From contig OZ020268.1 in the NCBI GenBank assembly GCA_963971225.1, positions 114,730,830-114,794,829 on the forward strand: DNA of 64,000 nt. The letters run 5' to 3'. This DNA comes from Melieria omissa (taxonomy: Eukaryota > Arthropoda > Insecta > Diptera > Ulidiidae). Below, in pieces: positions 10,971-23,069 of this stretch (positions are counted from its first letter, which is position 1; each line of letters starts with the position of its first letter). Below the pieces are notes generated by a model. The model ran no database searches, had not been told where the DNA came from, and saw nothing but the letters and a program-made list of their open reading frames with translations. Both the position numbers and the translations under genes were made by a program.

Positions 10971-12500
10971 TACGATTTAATTCAAAAATAGTTAAAACGA
11001 AACTTATTGAACGAGTGGTTTTGTCCCGAAGGATGTATGAAATAAGATATCCTACAATGAGTCATTGCAACTTTAATCACAAATCTCACGCAAAAATTGA
11101 AATGAAATTTTCCATAATATTTTGACTACGATGTGGCTCAATGATGCGTTGAATCTTTATTTATTCATTTATTGATTTTCAGTATTTGAATACAATTCTT
11201 ACAGACTAATTAACAATTTGAAAAATGTAAACATAAGAATTGTCTGTGATTTTTTGGTTGCCTTTTCACATCAAAATTCAAAATGATTCGGTCCGAAAAT
11301 CGTTCTTCTTATAAATCAATTGTTTTCACAATTGGTTGCCTCAGAAAACGAATGTCGTATGTTCCATTGAGCCTGGTAAGACATACGACATTTGTTTTCT
11401 CAGGTGACGAATTTTATTTCTCAGTGCTCCATTTTAAATCATCGAAATGATCGTAGAAGACAGCTGTCAAATTTCAGCATTGCCATTTGCACAGAAAAAA
11501 TTAACACAAAATTAAAACTGTACAGAATAAACAATTATTTTTGTTGTTTGTTCCAGGACTTATAAATTACAAAAAATTTGTTTCCCAAAAAGCGAGTTAA
11601 AAACGGAATAAAAAACTATAATAACTATAACTATAACTAACTACGGTTTGAATAAAAAACTATAAAAACAACTTCAGCACGTGTTAAACAAACTCTCTCA
11701 AATCCTTTCTTTTACATGTTTACAAAAATAAGTAGTTCAAAGTAGTAAATAAAAAATAAATAATTAAATAAACTCTCTCAAAAGGAATCCTCGTATTTAT
11801 ATCATATATTCGAAAAAATAAATAGTGAATAATAATAGTGAACAGTTAGCAATAATAGTAAATAAAAACATAAATCGTAAAATAAAAAGTAAAAGAAACT
11901 CTCAAAATTAAAAGAAAATAGTCAAAGATGGGTTTTATTATCGCTAGAACTTTGGATTTTGTTTTTGTATTTATGGCTTTAAAATCAAAAGTCATTAATA
12001 CTATGTTCAGGTCCTGCTAAGAAAATATTTCAATATGAATGTATTAAATAAATCCGTGGAAAAGAAATCGCATTTTTTTCCCATAATCCAAAATTAATCG
12101 GAAAAATTTAGCACTTTTTTAACCGATGGTGTCAATTTTTTTTAATTAATATTACCCTTCAATATTTTATAATCTATTTAAAATTTACAATTCTACAGCA
12201 AAAATTAAATAATTTATTGTTTTAATTTAGTAATTTCATGTCATCTTTTATATAATGTAATTTTTCGGATTTTCCTTTTCAGATGGAACACTCAACTTAA
12301 AAATGTAAATCTTCACTATTATCTTAAAAAGTTCTAATTTGTTTTCTTATTTGTCAAATGAACTAAATAATTTCTATTCAGTAATCCCAAAAGATTTGTA
12401 TTCTTTGCTACAATATTTAATACACGCACAACTATTCATAAAAATTGCACTTTTCACATAACATACAAGTGCTGCACAGCGGCAACCCTGGCCGCAAATT
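10971..12500. other. AT-rich DNA with one palindromic repeat
   Basis: The imperfect palindrome at 11335-11408 is described separately. Otherwise this is AT-rich with short-period phrases (aaataaataa, aactctctcaaa repeated near 11690-11790). No gene recognised. Confidence 0.4.
11335..11408. repeat. 74-bp imperfect palindrome, copy 1
   Basis: Arms of about 29 bases (cagaaaacgaatgtcgtatg and its inverse) are separated by about 16 bases. A related palindrome is at 56847-56920, so this is a dispersed short foldback repeat. Confidence 0.75.
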
Positions 12501-13614
12501 CGAGGTGATAACAAAAAAATTAAAGTCAATTTGAAAATTCAATAAGCAAAATGAGAACGGTTTGATATGTTAATATAAAGCACTGCGCTGTGGTTGCCAC
12601 CGTTTGGCATCGGTGTGTGTGTGTGTGAGAGTTTGTGTGTCGGTGTGTGTGTGTGTGTGTGTGTGCGGGCATGTTGGGGACAAGTAGACGGATTAAGCAT
12701 GACACGATACACGAAACATGCTGTGCACGAGCGCGCAAGTAGCGCACACACAAAGTAATTGGGAGCAGGCAAGGTGGAGCAGGTTTCGACCAGTCGGGCA
12801 ACTTGCGAAGCACCAAAGCGAGCAAAACAAATGCGAATGAGTGCGAATGATGGCTGAGCATGCGAGAATGAGAGGGCCAGAGCGAGAGAGCGAGAAAGAG
12901 GAAAGAGGGAGCATGAAACGAGAGCGAGTGCGCATCGAACATGTTGTACACAATATGTTCGATGCGAACATGTTGCATGTTGCTGTATGAGAGTTACACA
13001 TCGTTGTTGAATTGCATCAGCTGTTTGAATAAAATGTTGCCGTTGTTGTTGTTGTTGTGTGGGGGAGCATGGCAGCGGAGTTCAGTTGAACCAACGTCAA
13101 CACCGCCACGCACACGCGCACATAAAATTCGGTGTAGTCGAGTACTCACACTACAGCCGGCACGGCCACCCAACCATATTGAGCACATTTATGTTTTTGT
13201 TGTTGTTGATTTTGTAGTTGCGCGTTTTCTGTGATTTTCATTCGGTTGCTGCTTTTGTTTGTGTGTTTTGTTTTTACTGTTTTTATTTGTGCCTTTTTGC
13301 GCAGCGTTTTTGCTTTTGTTGTTGTTGCTTGAGTTAAAATGGCAAACAAAAAAATTTAATAGATACATTTGCGCTCACGCCGAGCGTCAGAGCGAGCGCG
13401 AGAGCGAGAATGACAACAAATTCAAAAATAAAAAAAAAATCATGAATGTGTATCCAGGAGTGGGTGGCGGGATGTGGGTGGGGGAGGCGTTTGGTTGCTG
13501 CTATTTTGACTGGAAGGGCCAGCGACGTTTGTTGTTACTGTATCTGCTGCTGCCGTTCTTGCCGTTTAACCAAACAAGTTAACAACACCAACACCAACAA
13601 CAATAACAATAACA
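12501..13614. other. GC-richer noncoding island with GT, GAGA and hairpin
   Basis: Contains (GT)n at about 12612-12666 and a GAGAG-rich stretch at 12868-12930, a possible GAGA-factor target. It also holds a long hairpin at 12931-12966 and a second GA/GC cluster at 13385-13412. Open frames on both strands (12526-13001 minus, 12941-13234 plus) overlap and have no family match. A regulatory role is inferred only from the motif content. Confidence 0.45.
12931..12966. promoter_or_regulatory. Perfect 12-bp-arm inverted repeat beside GAGA cluster
   Basis: CGCATCGAACAT at 12931-12942 is followed after 12 bases by its exact reverse complement at 12955-12966. The spacer itself continues the pairing partly, so a stem of up to 17 pairs with one wobble is possible. 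Function unknown. Confidence 0.5.
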
Positions 13615-13622
13615 ATGGTGAC

Positions 13623-14433
13623 TAGAGTCCGACCGATTAATCGGCATCGGCATCGGCATCGGCTAGTATCGGCCAATAAAATTGGTATCGGCATCGGCTA
13701 GTATCGGCATCGGCCAAAAAAAAAAGAATCGGCATCGGCATCGGCTTCGGCCTTTTTTGGCCGATGCCATATCGGCTTTTTTTGGCCGATGCCACATCGG
13801 TTTTTTTGGTCGATTTTACGATTTTCGATTTTTTAATACGATTTTATTTGCAGCTGAATCGCACTGTCTTCCTTTTTCATATCTCGCTTTGTATATTTAT
13901 TACATTTTTATTATACGTTACAAACCAGTGTTGCCTGATTAGGGGGTTTCTCCTTAGATTTGTTTGGATTTTATGACAAATACTTAAGGGGACAATAATT
14001 TTCAGATATTTTTAATCTATTTTTGCTACATCAACACCTTGTTCAGCTATATTGGCTATTGGGTCTTTTGTTAATTGCTTGTGCCAAATAGAATGAGCAA
14101 TTTTCATGAGATATTAATTTTGAATTCTGAATTTTCTTGTAATTTTATTTAGTTTTTAGTTGTTTATTTTCTCGTTTTCGTTTGTTAATTTGTGATAAAT
14201 GTGATGAAATGTATTATATATGTAATAGTTCCTTTTGTTGTTTTATAAAATAAGCTGTGTTTTTGATTGAATTCATTCGTGTTTTTTTTTCTATGGAATC
14301 GGCATCGGCATCGGCATCGGCATCGGCCGATTTTCGGCCTTTTGACCGATTAATCGGCATCGGCTGATAATTGGCCGATGCCGATTAATCGGCATCGGCA
14401 TCGGCCAAAAAATTTGGTATCGGTCGGACTCTA
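13623..14433. mobile_element. Non-autonomous hAT element with ATCGGC subterminal arrays
   Basis: Perfect 15-bp terminal inverted repeats TAGAGTCCGACCGAT are flanked by perfect 8-bp direct duplications ATGGTGAC (13615-13622, 14434-14441). An 8-bp duplication and TAGAG ends identify the hAT superfamily. Inside each end are many copies of ATCGGC and its complement GCCGAT (13637-13815 and 14296-14407), so the ends can fold on each other. The centre is AT-rich and contains a string near 13926 (ccagtgttgcct) like the end of the MITE at 44761. There is no transposase; the minus-strand frame at 14291-14671 only reads the hexamer (as MPMP) into flanking DNA. The perfect flanks suggest a fairly recent insertion. 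Confidence 0.9.
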
Positions 14434-14441
14434 ATGGTGAC

Positions 14442-15970
14442 TGCCGTGACGTTGTCGAAGCCAGCAACGATGGCGACAGTGACGCTGGCAGCAGCCATCG
14501 GAAGTGCTTATGTTGATGTTGTTGTCGCTGATGTAGATACGCATTGTTGTTGTTGTTGTTGTTGGCTATAGCTCTTTTCTGGCCGGCTGTTGGGTCGTTG
14601 GGTTGGCTGGCATGGCGTTTTGCTCGTTCATTTGGCTTTCGATTTTTCGTTTTGCTGCTAAATGCGCGCACACGCGAATGACGGAGCCAACGGCTCCAAT
14701 GGCTGTGGCGACCGTCGATGCCGCTGATGGTGATGGCGATGGCAATGGTAGGTGTACTGGCTTTTGTTGCTGGCGAGCGTGATGGAGCGTATGAGCGGCA
14801 AAAATGTCGAACTCGTTTGTTGTTGTTGTTGTTGTTGCTCGTCGTAATGATTGTTTTTTTGTTGTTGTGTTTTATTGAGTTTTGGTGGGTGGTGTTAGTG
14901 CTGGTATTTGTGACACTCCATTCGTTTGGCTGTATGTGTGTGTGTGTGCATGTTTGAAAACTTTATTGTTGTTGTTGTTTGTGTTTGGGTGTAATAGTGC
15001 TGTGTTTGTGGGTGTGTGCGCGCTATGATTTCGAACAGGACGCCATCTACAGTGGTCACTTTATGCCATAAAGCTAAAGAAATTAACCCTAATTTCCATA
15101 AGTGAGCCTCACAGTCTCACTAAAGATTTCAAATGGTGATAAATCCATAAGTTTTTCGATTCCATTATTTTATGTAATCCTCTAATGGAATGTTAGAATT
15201 AAATTGCGTTTATAAATTTAACATTTTAGACAGTTTTTGTACTTAAAAAAAAAATTTTTTTTGTAATTTAGCTTATGCAAGCCTGACAGTATCACTTCTG
15301 GGTTTACGTTACTTTTAAAATTCTGGGAATTAGGGTTAATAGAAAATTGTTTAATAGAAAGCATTTGGAAGCAGAAAGCAATTTGGAAGCATCCTTCCCT
15401 GGATTTAATGAAGCACCCTGCAGCCGAATTCCAAGATTTTCTAAACACTTGAGATGCTTGTAATCTGTGTTTGCGCAAAAGAGGTTTTCCTTCTGTGAGT
15501 CTATGATGGGTTGGTACGACCAATCGAGAGGATAAGAAATTTAGTCAGTATTTGGTTTGTTGTTTAAAGTTCGCTACAGATAGAAGATTTGGTTTCAAAA
15601 TGGTTGCAAACATGCCTTGGCTGAGTAAAAAATGTTGTATTCATGTTTACAACAAAATTTCAGGATTAAGGAATCAAAAAATTTCTACTTTAACTCCGAA
15701 TAAAGCCGATGTTGGCAAACATGTTGTGTGTAGATCCATCTGGAGCACAATACCCAATTTCATTTTGAAACCAGGTCTAATGTCTGTACGGAGTTATAAC
15801 AAACATTAAAGAACAACATTTAATTACCATTTTTAAACTTTAACTCCTTTTGATTAAAAACAAACAACGTTTCGAGAAATGAATTTCTAGATACGTGAAT
15901 GTATTGAGGTCATAGAGCATAAAGCTTATTCCACAATCGCACCACACGAGCAAGAAACGAATTCTTTCTG
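14442..15970. other. Host-like DNA, then AT-rich unassigned DNA
   Basis: From 14442 to 15030 this is (GTT)n- and (GTGT)-rich, like the other islands; the flanks of the hAT insertion were continuous before it landed. From 15030 to 15970 the DNA is AT-rich with no recognised gene. The frames 15218-15523 minus and 15552-15809 plus have no recognisable similarity. Confidence 0.4.
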
Positions 15971-17412
15971 ATTCATAATTATTTGATTCACCACTATTTG
16001 ATTCATCACTATTCGATATATCACTAACAGATACATCACTATTTGGCACATAACTATTTGATACATCACTATCCGATACATCACTGTCTGATACAGCACT
16101 ACTTCATATATCAATGGTTGATATATCACTATTTGATACATCACTATCTGATTTCTCACTATTTGAGTCATCAATATCTGATAAATCACTATGTGATAAA
16201 TCACTATTTGTTACATCACGATTTGATTCATCACTATATGATTAATTACTATTTGATTCATCACTATCTGATTCATCGCTGTTCGATACATCACTATCTG
16301 ATACATCATTATTTGATACATAAATATTTGATACATCACTATTCAATATATAACTATTTCATACAAAACTATTTGATACATCACTATCTGATACATCACT
16401 ATTTGATACATAAATATTTGGTACAGCACTATTTTATTTATCACTATTCAATATATAACTATTTTATACAAAACGTTTTGATACATCACTATGTTGATGC
16501 ATCGGACATCACTGTTTGTTTCACTATGTTACTATTTGATTCATCACTATTTGATACATCACTATCCGATACATCAATGTGTTTTTCACTATGTAACTAT
16601 CTCATACATCACTATTTGATACATTACTTTTATTTTACATAACTATTTGATACATCCCTATTTGACACATCACTATCTGATTCATCAGAATTCAATATAT
16701 AACTGTTTAATACATAACTATTTTATTCATCTTTATCTGATAAATCACTATTTGATACATCACTATTTGACACATCACTATCTGATGAATCACTATGTGA
16801 TAAATCACTACTTGTTACATCACGATCTGATTCATCACTATTTGATTAATTACTATTTGACTCATCACTAGTTGATTCATCGCTATTCGATACATCACTA
16901 TCTAATAAATCACTATATGATACATCACTATCTGATACATAATTATTTGACACGTAACGTATGTTACTATTGGATTCATCACTATTTGATACATCATTTT
17001 CTGATACATTACTATCTGATACATCACTATCTGATACATCACTATTTGGAACATCACTATCTGATACATCACTGTTTTACATAACTATTTGATACATCAC
17101 TATTTGACACACCACTGTTTGATACATCACTATTTGACACAGCCCTATCCGATACATAAATGTTTGTTTCACTATGTAACTATTTGATTCATCACTATTT
17201 GATACATAATTTTCTGATACATCACTATCTAAGACATAACTATTTGATACAACCCTGTTTGACACATCACTATCTGATACATCACTATTTGATACGTAAA
17301 TATTTGATACATCACTATCCGATACATCAATGTTTGTTTCACTATGTCATTATTTGATTCATTACTATTTGATACATCACTTTCTGATACATCACTATTT
17401 GATACATAACTA
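15971..17412. repeat. 15-bp minisatellite (GATACATCACTATTT)n
   Basis: About 95 imperfect copies of a 15-base unit, mostly GATACATCACTATTT or GATACATCACTATCT. Because 15 is a multiple of three, the array reads as long open frames on both strands (HHYLI-type plus, YQIVM-type minus), for example 16043-16642. These are not genes: no codon constraint is visible and stops are frequent. A longer variant carrying TGTTTGTTTCACTATGT recurs near 16510, 16575, 17160 and 17330, showing that blocks of several units were duplicated together. Confidence 0.95.
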
Positions 17413-18039
17413 CCTGTATTGATTGTATTGGTTCCGATCTTCAGCTTTCTTCTTCTTCTGTGCCGTCAATACTTGAAACGAAAAGGATCTAATAATGCAA
17501 TTCCCTATAATTTCCGTTTTGAAAATCTCTCATATATCAGTCAGTCATATTTCTTGACCTAAATTTGTTATTGATTTGAATTATAATTTTAATTATAACA
17601 AAGTTTGGCAATTCGGCGCTTCACTTCAACTTTTAATAAATAAATTTTTAGATTTTCTAAATGTTATAAATTAAAAAAAAATATTTTTCTGAATAATTTT
17701 CTAAATGTTTTCTAAATAATTTTCTAAATTGAAATTTCTGAATAATTTTCTAAATTAAAAAAAAATAAATACTTTTAAAATTTGTACTCTACGGCGCCCA
17801 TCATTTTTTCCACTGTATTGTGCAATGTTGCTATGTTTTTATGGCAACAGCATTTTTTCTCTGCAGCATTTCTTCTCTGTTGTTTTGCATATTCGCCGAA
17901 GTGCAAAGGATTTTTGTTATGCGGCAGTGGACAGTTTTTGCATTTTTTAGTGTTGTTGCTTTGTTGTTTGATATCCTTTAAATTTGTCGTTTGGTGTTTT
18001 TATGATTTTTTGTTTATATATTGTAATGTAATGAAATTT
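17413..18039. other. AT-rich intergenic DNA
   Basis: Contains short repeats of ttttctaaat/tgaataattttctaaatt near 17650-17760. The frame 17782-18045 is a low-complexity hydrophobic string without family match. Confidence 0.4.
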
Positions 18040-18305
18040 TACTGAATCTGCTTCGAGAGCCAACAAATTACTAAATTTTTCTTTTATAATTTTTATTTTA
18101 AAATAAAAACTTTTTATTATTAAACAAAATTTTAAATAAGCATTGAACCATTTCGTGAGTTAAGGTTTTTTTTTAATAAAAACTATGTATTACATAAAAA
18201 AATAAATAAAACATTTAACCATATCATAGTTAAAATTTTCTTTTTACAATAAAAACTTTGTATTACTTCAAAAAAATAAAAAAAAACCATTGAACCATAT
18301 CGAGT
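18040..18305. repeat. Short tandem repeat, about 80-bp unit, three copies
   Basis: Three diverged copies of a segment reading ataaaaactttgtatta ... ttgaaccatat are seen around 18105-18150, 18175-18225 and 18248-18300. Confidence 0.6.
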
Positions 18306-19440
18306 CACAAAGGACTTTATGACCATTGGCTGCCTTCGAATGCAATCAATTTGTGTCCTGCTTTGCAGCTTTCCGTGCCGACGCCACATTGAGCTATTCA
18401 GCGCGCTTGAGTCACACATGCCTGTTCGCCCGCTGCGTTTCACCACAACCGACATTGCGCTCCTTAACCTTGCACCGCTGGCTCGCACTTGGGTTCATCT
18501 CGTCAAGTGCTCCAACTGCGCTGCTCACCTGCTGCCGTTGTGCTGCGAACGCCTTCAGAATGCGAACGTGTTGCTGTCAATGCCATCGCTGCTGTACGCG
18601 TACAATTCTTGCAGTTTGTGTTGCTGTGCAATTGTCATTGTTGTTGTTACTGTGTTGGTCGGTGCTGCCACTGCTGTTGTTGTTGTGGCAGGATAAACAA
18701 GTGAACAGGTTTCGGCGGCTGACAGTTGCCGCAACGCTTGGCCGCTGGTTTGTCGGTATGCGAAACGTTGTGGCAATTTCCAGTCGCTCGCTGTTGTTAT
18801 AACACACACAGAGACACAATTAAAAGTTACTCACAGCGGACGTGCACATTGCAGCCGTGCAGGCCACATGTGTCCTCATCGGCTTATCGTCGCAGCAATG
18901 CCGCTGCTGCTGTTGCCTATCGTTTTCACGCTTTCGTGCTATCGCTGCCACTGCGAATGCAATGACTGTTGGTGAGCACTTTGAGTGTGTGTGTGTGTGT
19001 GTGTGTATGGAGTTCTATCTTGGTGTTGGTCAACTTTATGAGCGCATTTAAGGTTGACAGGCGGCCGCTTGCATTGAGCAACGCGCCACTTGCAGCAAGC
19101 AATATGTGCAGTCGAATTGTGTAGGACATTAGTTCGATGGCGATAATCACGTTTATGTTGGTGTGAGTGTCCAGCACACTCAACGAAAAGCGATCAGTCT
19201 GCATCTCTATGAAAGGCAGCAGCAAGAATTTGGCGCCTAAGAATGTTTTCGTTGGGACTTTCAAGTGTGTTGAATGGGTGTTTTCAGGATTGATAACATT
19301 TATAGTAGTTGTTGTTGTTGATCTTGTCATTTTCTCATAATTCGTACAACATAGAGACAGTTTGTATTTGTAGCAAAGCTCAGACACAACGATTTTATGA
19401 CCAAAACAACTGTGAACAAAAATAATAAAATAAGTTAGGG
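18306..19440. other. GC-richer noncoding island
   Basis: Balanced composition with GTT/GCT trinucleotides and (GT)n at about 18986-19006. Three overlapping plus-strand frames and two minus-strand frames at 18183-19387 are Cys/Val/Leu-rich trinucleotide products. None is recognised, and none shows start context or domain structure worth a gene call. Confidence 0.45.
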
Positions 19441-19636
19441 GTATGAGTCAACATCGGCACCGGTGAGTCATTTGGCCGATCACGTTTCCTGTAAATGAAT
19501 TAAATATAAATTTTCTCCTAATTTTGCTGCAGAGTAACAAAGCACGTTACAACTCGCTCAGAATTAAAGATATTCTACTACATAGCGTTCGAGATATTGT
19601 CAGAATGACAACACTGTCAACACTGACAGTCACTGT

Positions 19637-21075
19637 CCTGACTGACTGACAGGTTCACTGACTGATTCATCATTGCCGCACCCGAAGCCGTTAAAAATAC
19701 GGATATGGAATTTAAACTGCAGGTATATCTTAAAAGTTAAACCTTCGTTAAAAGGAATTTTTGGAAATTCTGGGTCTTAAGAGGCAAAACATGGGTTAAG
19801 GTGATCTATGAACAAACTTAATTCAATAGTCCTTTTGTTTTTAAACTTTGTGAAAATACTCTAAATCAAAAATATTTTGGCAAGTATTTTTCAGGTTTTT
19901 GAAAATATTAATTTAACGAGGTCAAAGACCAACAATAGGTCAAGGTGCGTATACGGGAAGGCTACAAAAAATCATGAATCGATGGACCTATTGACCTCAA
20001 AGTTGGTGAAAGCACTTGAATTAAAAAATAATTTGACACATGTTTTTGGATTTTTTTTTTTAAATCAAAACATAAAGAGGCGACCCAAGGGTTAAAAGAT
20101 TTTATGAAGAAACATAATTTTTTAGGCTTTTTGATTTGAAACATGGTGAAGGAATTCGAAATTCCAAATAATTTGACACGTATTTTTAATTTTTTTGAAA
20201 ATCAAAACCTAACGGGATCAACAATCAATTAATGGGTTAAGGTTTACGGGGAGACCACGAAGAAAACATGCACCAATGGGCCTACTGACTTTAAAGTTGA
20301 TGCAAACGTTTGAAATCAAAAATAATTTGATGAGTGTTTTTCATTTTTTGAATATCGATAACTAACGTGGTGAATAAAGGGTTAAGAGTATGTATGAAGA
20401 ATCATGATATCTTACGACTTTTGACTTTAAACTTGGTGAAAGTACTTGAAATATGAAATAATTCGACACGTGTTTTTAATTTTATCGAAAATCAAAATCT
20501 AACGTGACCAACAATGGGTTAAAAGTTTATATGGAGAAACTGTGAAAAAAACATGAATTAATGGGCCAATTGACTTTAAACTTGGTGGAAGTAGCCTTAA
20601 TGAGAAATAATTTGATATTTTTTTTAATTTTTTAGAATAAAAATTGAACTAGGTGGACCAAGGGTTATAAGTGTGTATGAAGAAGAACAAGATTTAATGA
20701 GTTTTTCGACTTTAAACCTAGCGACAGCACATCAAACAATAAATAATTCAACATGTATTTTAAACTTTTTCGAAAATCAAAATTAAATGAGGTCAACTAT
20801 GGGTTAAGGTTCATATACGAGAAGGCTTCACTTCAGGCTTGACTTCAAAATTGAATCAAAAAATAATAAAAGACGTGTGTTTTATTTTTGTGTAAATTTA
20901 TACTTAAAGGGTAAACAAAGGGTTAACATTTTCTATGGTGAAATACGATTTTTTGGCCTTTTGACTTCAAACTTGGTGAAGGTACTTAAAATGTGAAATA
21001 ATTCAATGTGTTTTTGTTTTTTTTGTAATCATTACCTGACGCGGTCAACGATGGGTTAAGAGTTTGTATGGGCAA
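19637..21075 (+). repeat. Left arm of the foldback-like element
   Basis: The phrase GGGTTAA or a close variant occurs near 20089, 20235, 20380, 20515, 20663, 20799, 20920 and 21052, giving monomers of about 120-150 bp. Each monomer also carries 'gactttaaacttggtgaaagtacttgaa' and 'aataattcgacacgtgtttt' type segments. Open frames are incidental. Confidence 0.85.
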
Positions 21076-21103
21076 ACTGATTTAAGAGGTCAAATGAGAT
21101 ATA

Positions 21104-21340
21104 CAGTCGTGTCTGGGTATAGTGAACCCTCTATATAGTGAACACCTCGATATAGTGAACACCCACATTTTGACATCGAACCTCTAAACATAGAAAAAAT
21201 GTTTCAAGCAAAAAACAAAAAGTGTATTTTGAGCAAATAAACGAGTTTTTGACCAAAAATGTTAACCTTGATATAGTGAACAACCTCAATACAGTGAACA
21301 GGCCTTGCAATAATTAGTTCACTATATCCAGACACCACTG
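21104..21340 (+). mobile_element. Pogo-like MITE, copy 2 (237 bp)
   Basis: CAGTCGTGTCTGG start, CCAGACACCACTG end. TA is at 21102-21103; the right flank has mutated to CA. Same length and internal TATAGTGAACAC repeats as copy 1. It sits just inside the inner edge of the left foldback arm. Confidence 0.85.
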
Positions 21341-22116
21341 CATTTAGAAAAGTAATTGTTTATAAAAATTGGAAGAAAGAAGTGCCACGCCTATCGTTGA
21401 ATGCCTATGGACGATTCCATATAAATAGATTTGAATTGTATGGGCATAATCACAACTCTTCTCAAGTAAGAAACAAAAAGCATCCAGAACTTTTTAATCG
21501 GCCAACTGAGTTTTTTTTTAAGACAAGCAACCAAACAAATACAAAATATTCGGTTTTATACATAAAGATATATTGATGGCTCAAAAATTGAAATTCAGGT
21601 AAAGCTATTTTTTTGCGTAACAGTAGGAAATAAAACTGAGAAAAACAAATAAATTTGAAAACAGTGCGATTTGAATTAAAAGACAAGAAAATCGCTCATA
21701 TTATTCATTTGATTTTATATAAAATTTAGTTATTTATTTATTTTACATATATAAAACTGATCTAAGCCACTGTGAGGCAGCTATCCTAGTCTTTGCTTTG
21801 ACTGCCAGGGCAGTGTTAACGTCTAAGATTTGTGGTAGGATGCGCTTTGTCCTCTCTAGTAAATTCACTTCTTCAATAAGATTTTTTCTTATACAAACAT
21901 TTCCAATAGTCAAGCCCAGGTTTTGTTTTTTTGTCTGCACTAATATTTTGCGTTTGTTGTGCTTTAAAAATTATGCCAAATATGCAAATACCGCGAATTA
22001 GCTTCGCATTTGCCATTAATTTGATATCAAAGCCTCGCCTGCACACACCAAAAGCCACTCAAAGCGCCAATTTCATTTTCGCACTAAATACACACACACA
22101 GCTAAATGAATAAACC

Positions 22117-22165
<49 letters not shown>

Positions 22166-23069
22166 TAGGTAAAACAGCTTGCCGCATAAATTGCAAATTA
22201 GGCCCAAACAACACAAGCCGCCATCGCAGGTTTACCTGCGCCCAGCGAATAGCTGAAAATCAGTCGCCTCCAAAAAAAAAAGTAAATTAAATTGCGCGCA
22301 GGTTGGCGGCAAAAACCACAATATGTATAATGGCAGTGTAAGAGTGCAAAATATTGTGGCAGAATGTCCTTAACCTGGTCCCCTCGCCCCCTGGTCATCG
22401 TGCAGTCTAAGCAAACACATAAAAGCGCAAACAAATTTATTAAAATGACTCGTGCAAAAAAGGGTTAAAATGCGCAACATAAACTACAAAAACAACAAAA
22501 AACAATGACAACCACAGCTATAAAATGCGAACAAATAGGCGGTGCCGCGGGAAAGTTGAAAAACAGATGCGTGGGCAATAAAAATTGTTGTTGTTTTTAG
22601 GTTTGAATTGAACTTTTGCTGAATTTTATATTTAAACTTTTACTTTGCTATAAACTCTGCAAGTGGTTTTATAAAATTTTAATAGTTTTAATTTTAATAA
22701 TAGTTTTTGACTTTAGAGTGTGTAATGCTAGCAAGGAGTCAAAATTGGTGGACATCATTTCGAATACTTCATTTGGGTCATGTGGAATCATTGTGTTAGT
22801 TCCCCGGTAAGGAAAAGAAGGAAACAGATATTTCTGGTCAGGATTATTTGAAGAATTGACAGAGTTATGTTCGTCTCTGCCTCTTCCATGTCAAACAGCT
22901 CCATCGCACAATAACGCTTAAATGATTTGAGTTATGGATTAATTGTCTTGAAATATGAATTAAATTTACTTAAATTAATGTAATTTTAAAATTAAATTAA
23001 ATTTTTTTGAAAAAATATTTGTCTAATTATATCTTATTTGAATTTCTCTCAACATATTTTATGTTTCCT
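21341..23069. other. Spacer of the foldback-like element, host-like DNA
   Basis: Contains ordinary AT-rich DNA, a (CAA)n tract at about 22116-22164, and mixed-composition DNA (21940-22560) indistinguishable from the noncoding islands elsewhere. No transposase, helicase or other large frame is present; the longest frames are 60-80 codons and unrecognised. Foldback pairs are known to carry unrelated DNA between them, so captured host sequence is possible. Confidence 0.5.

Noticed and set aside
16043..16642. 199-codon frame rich in HHYLI repeats
   Set aside because: It is a reading of the 15-bp minisatellite; the opposite strand is open too, and similar frames recur wherever the unit does.
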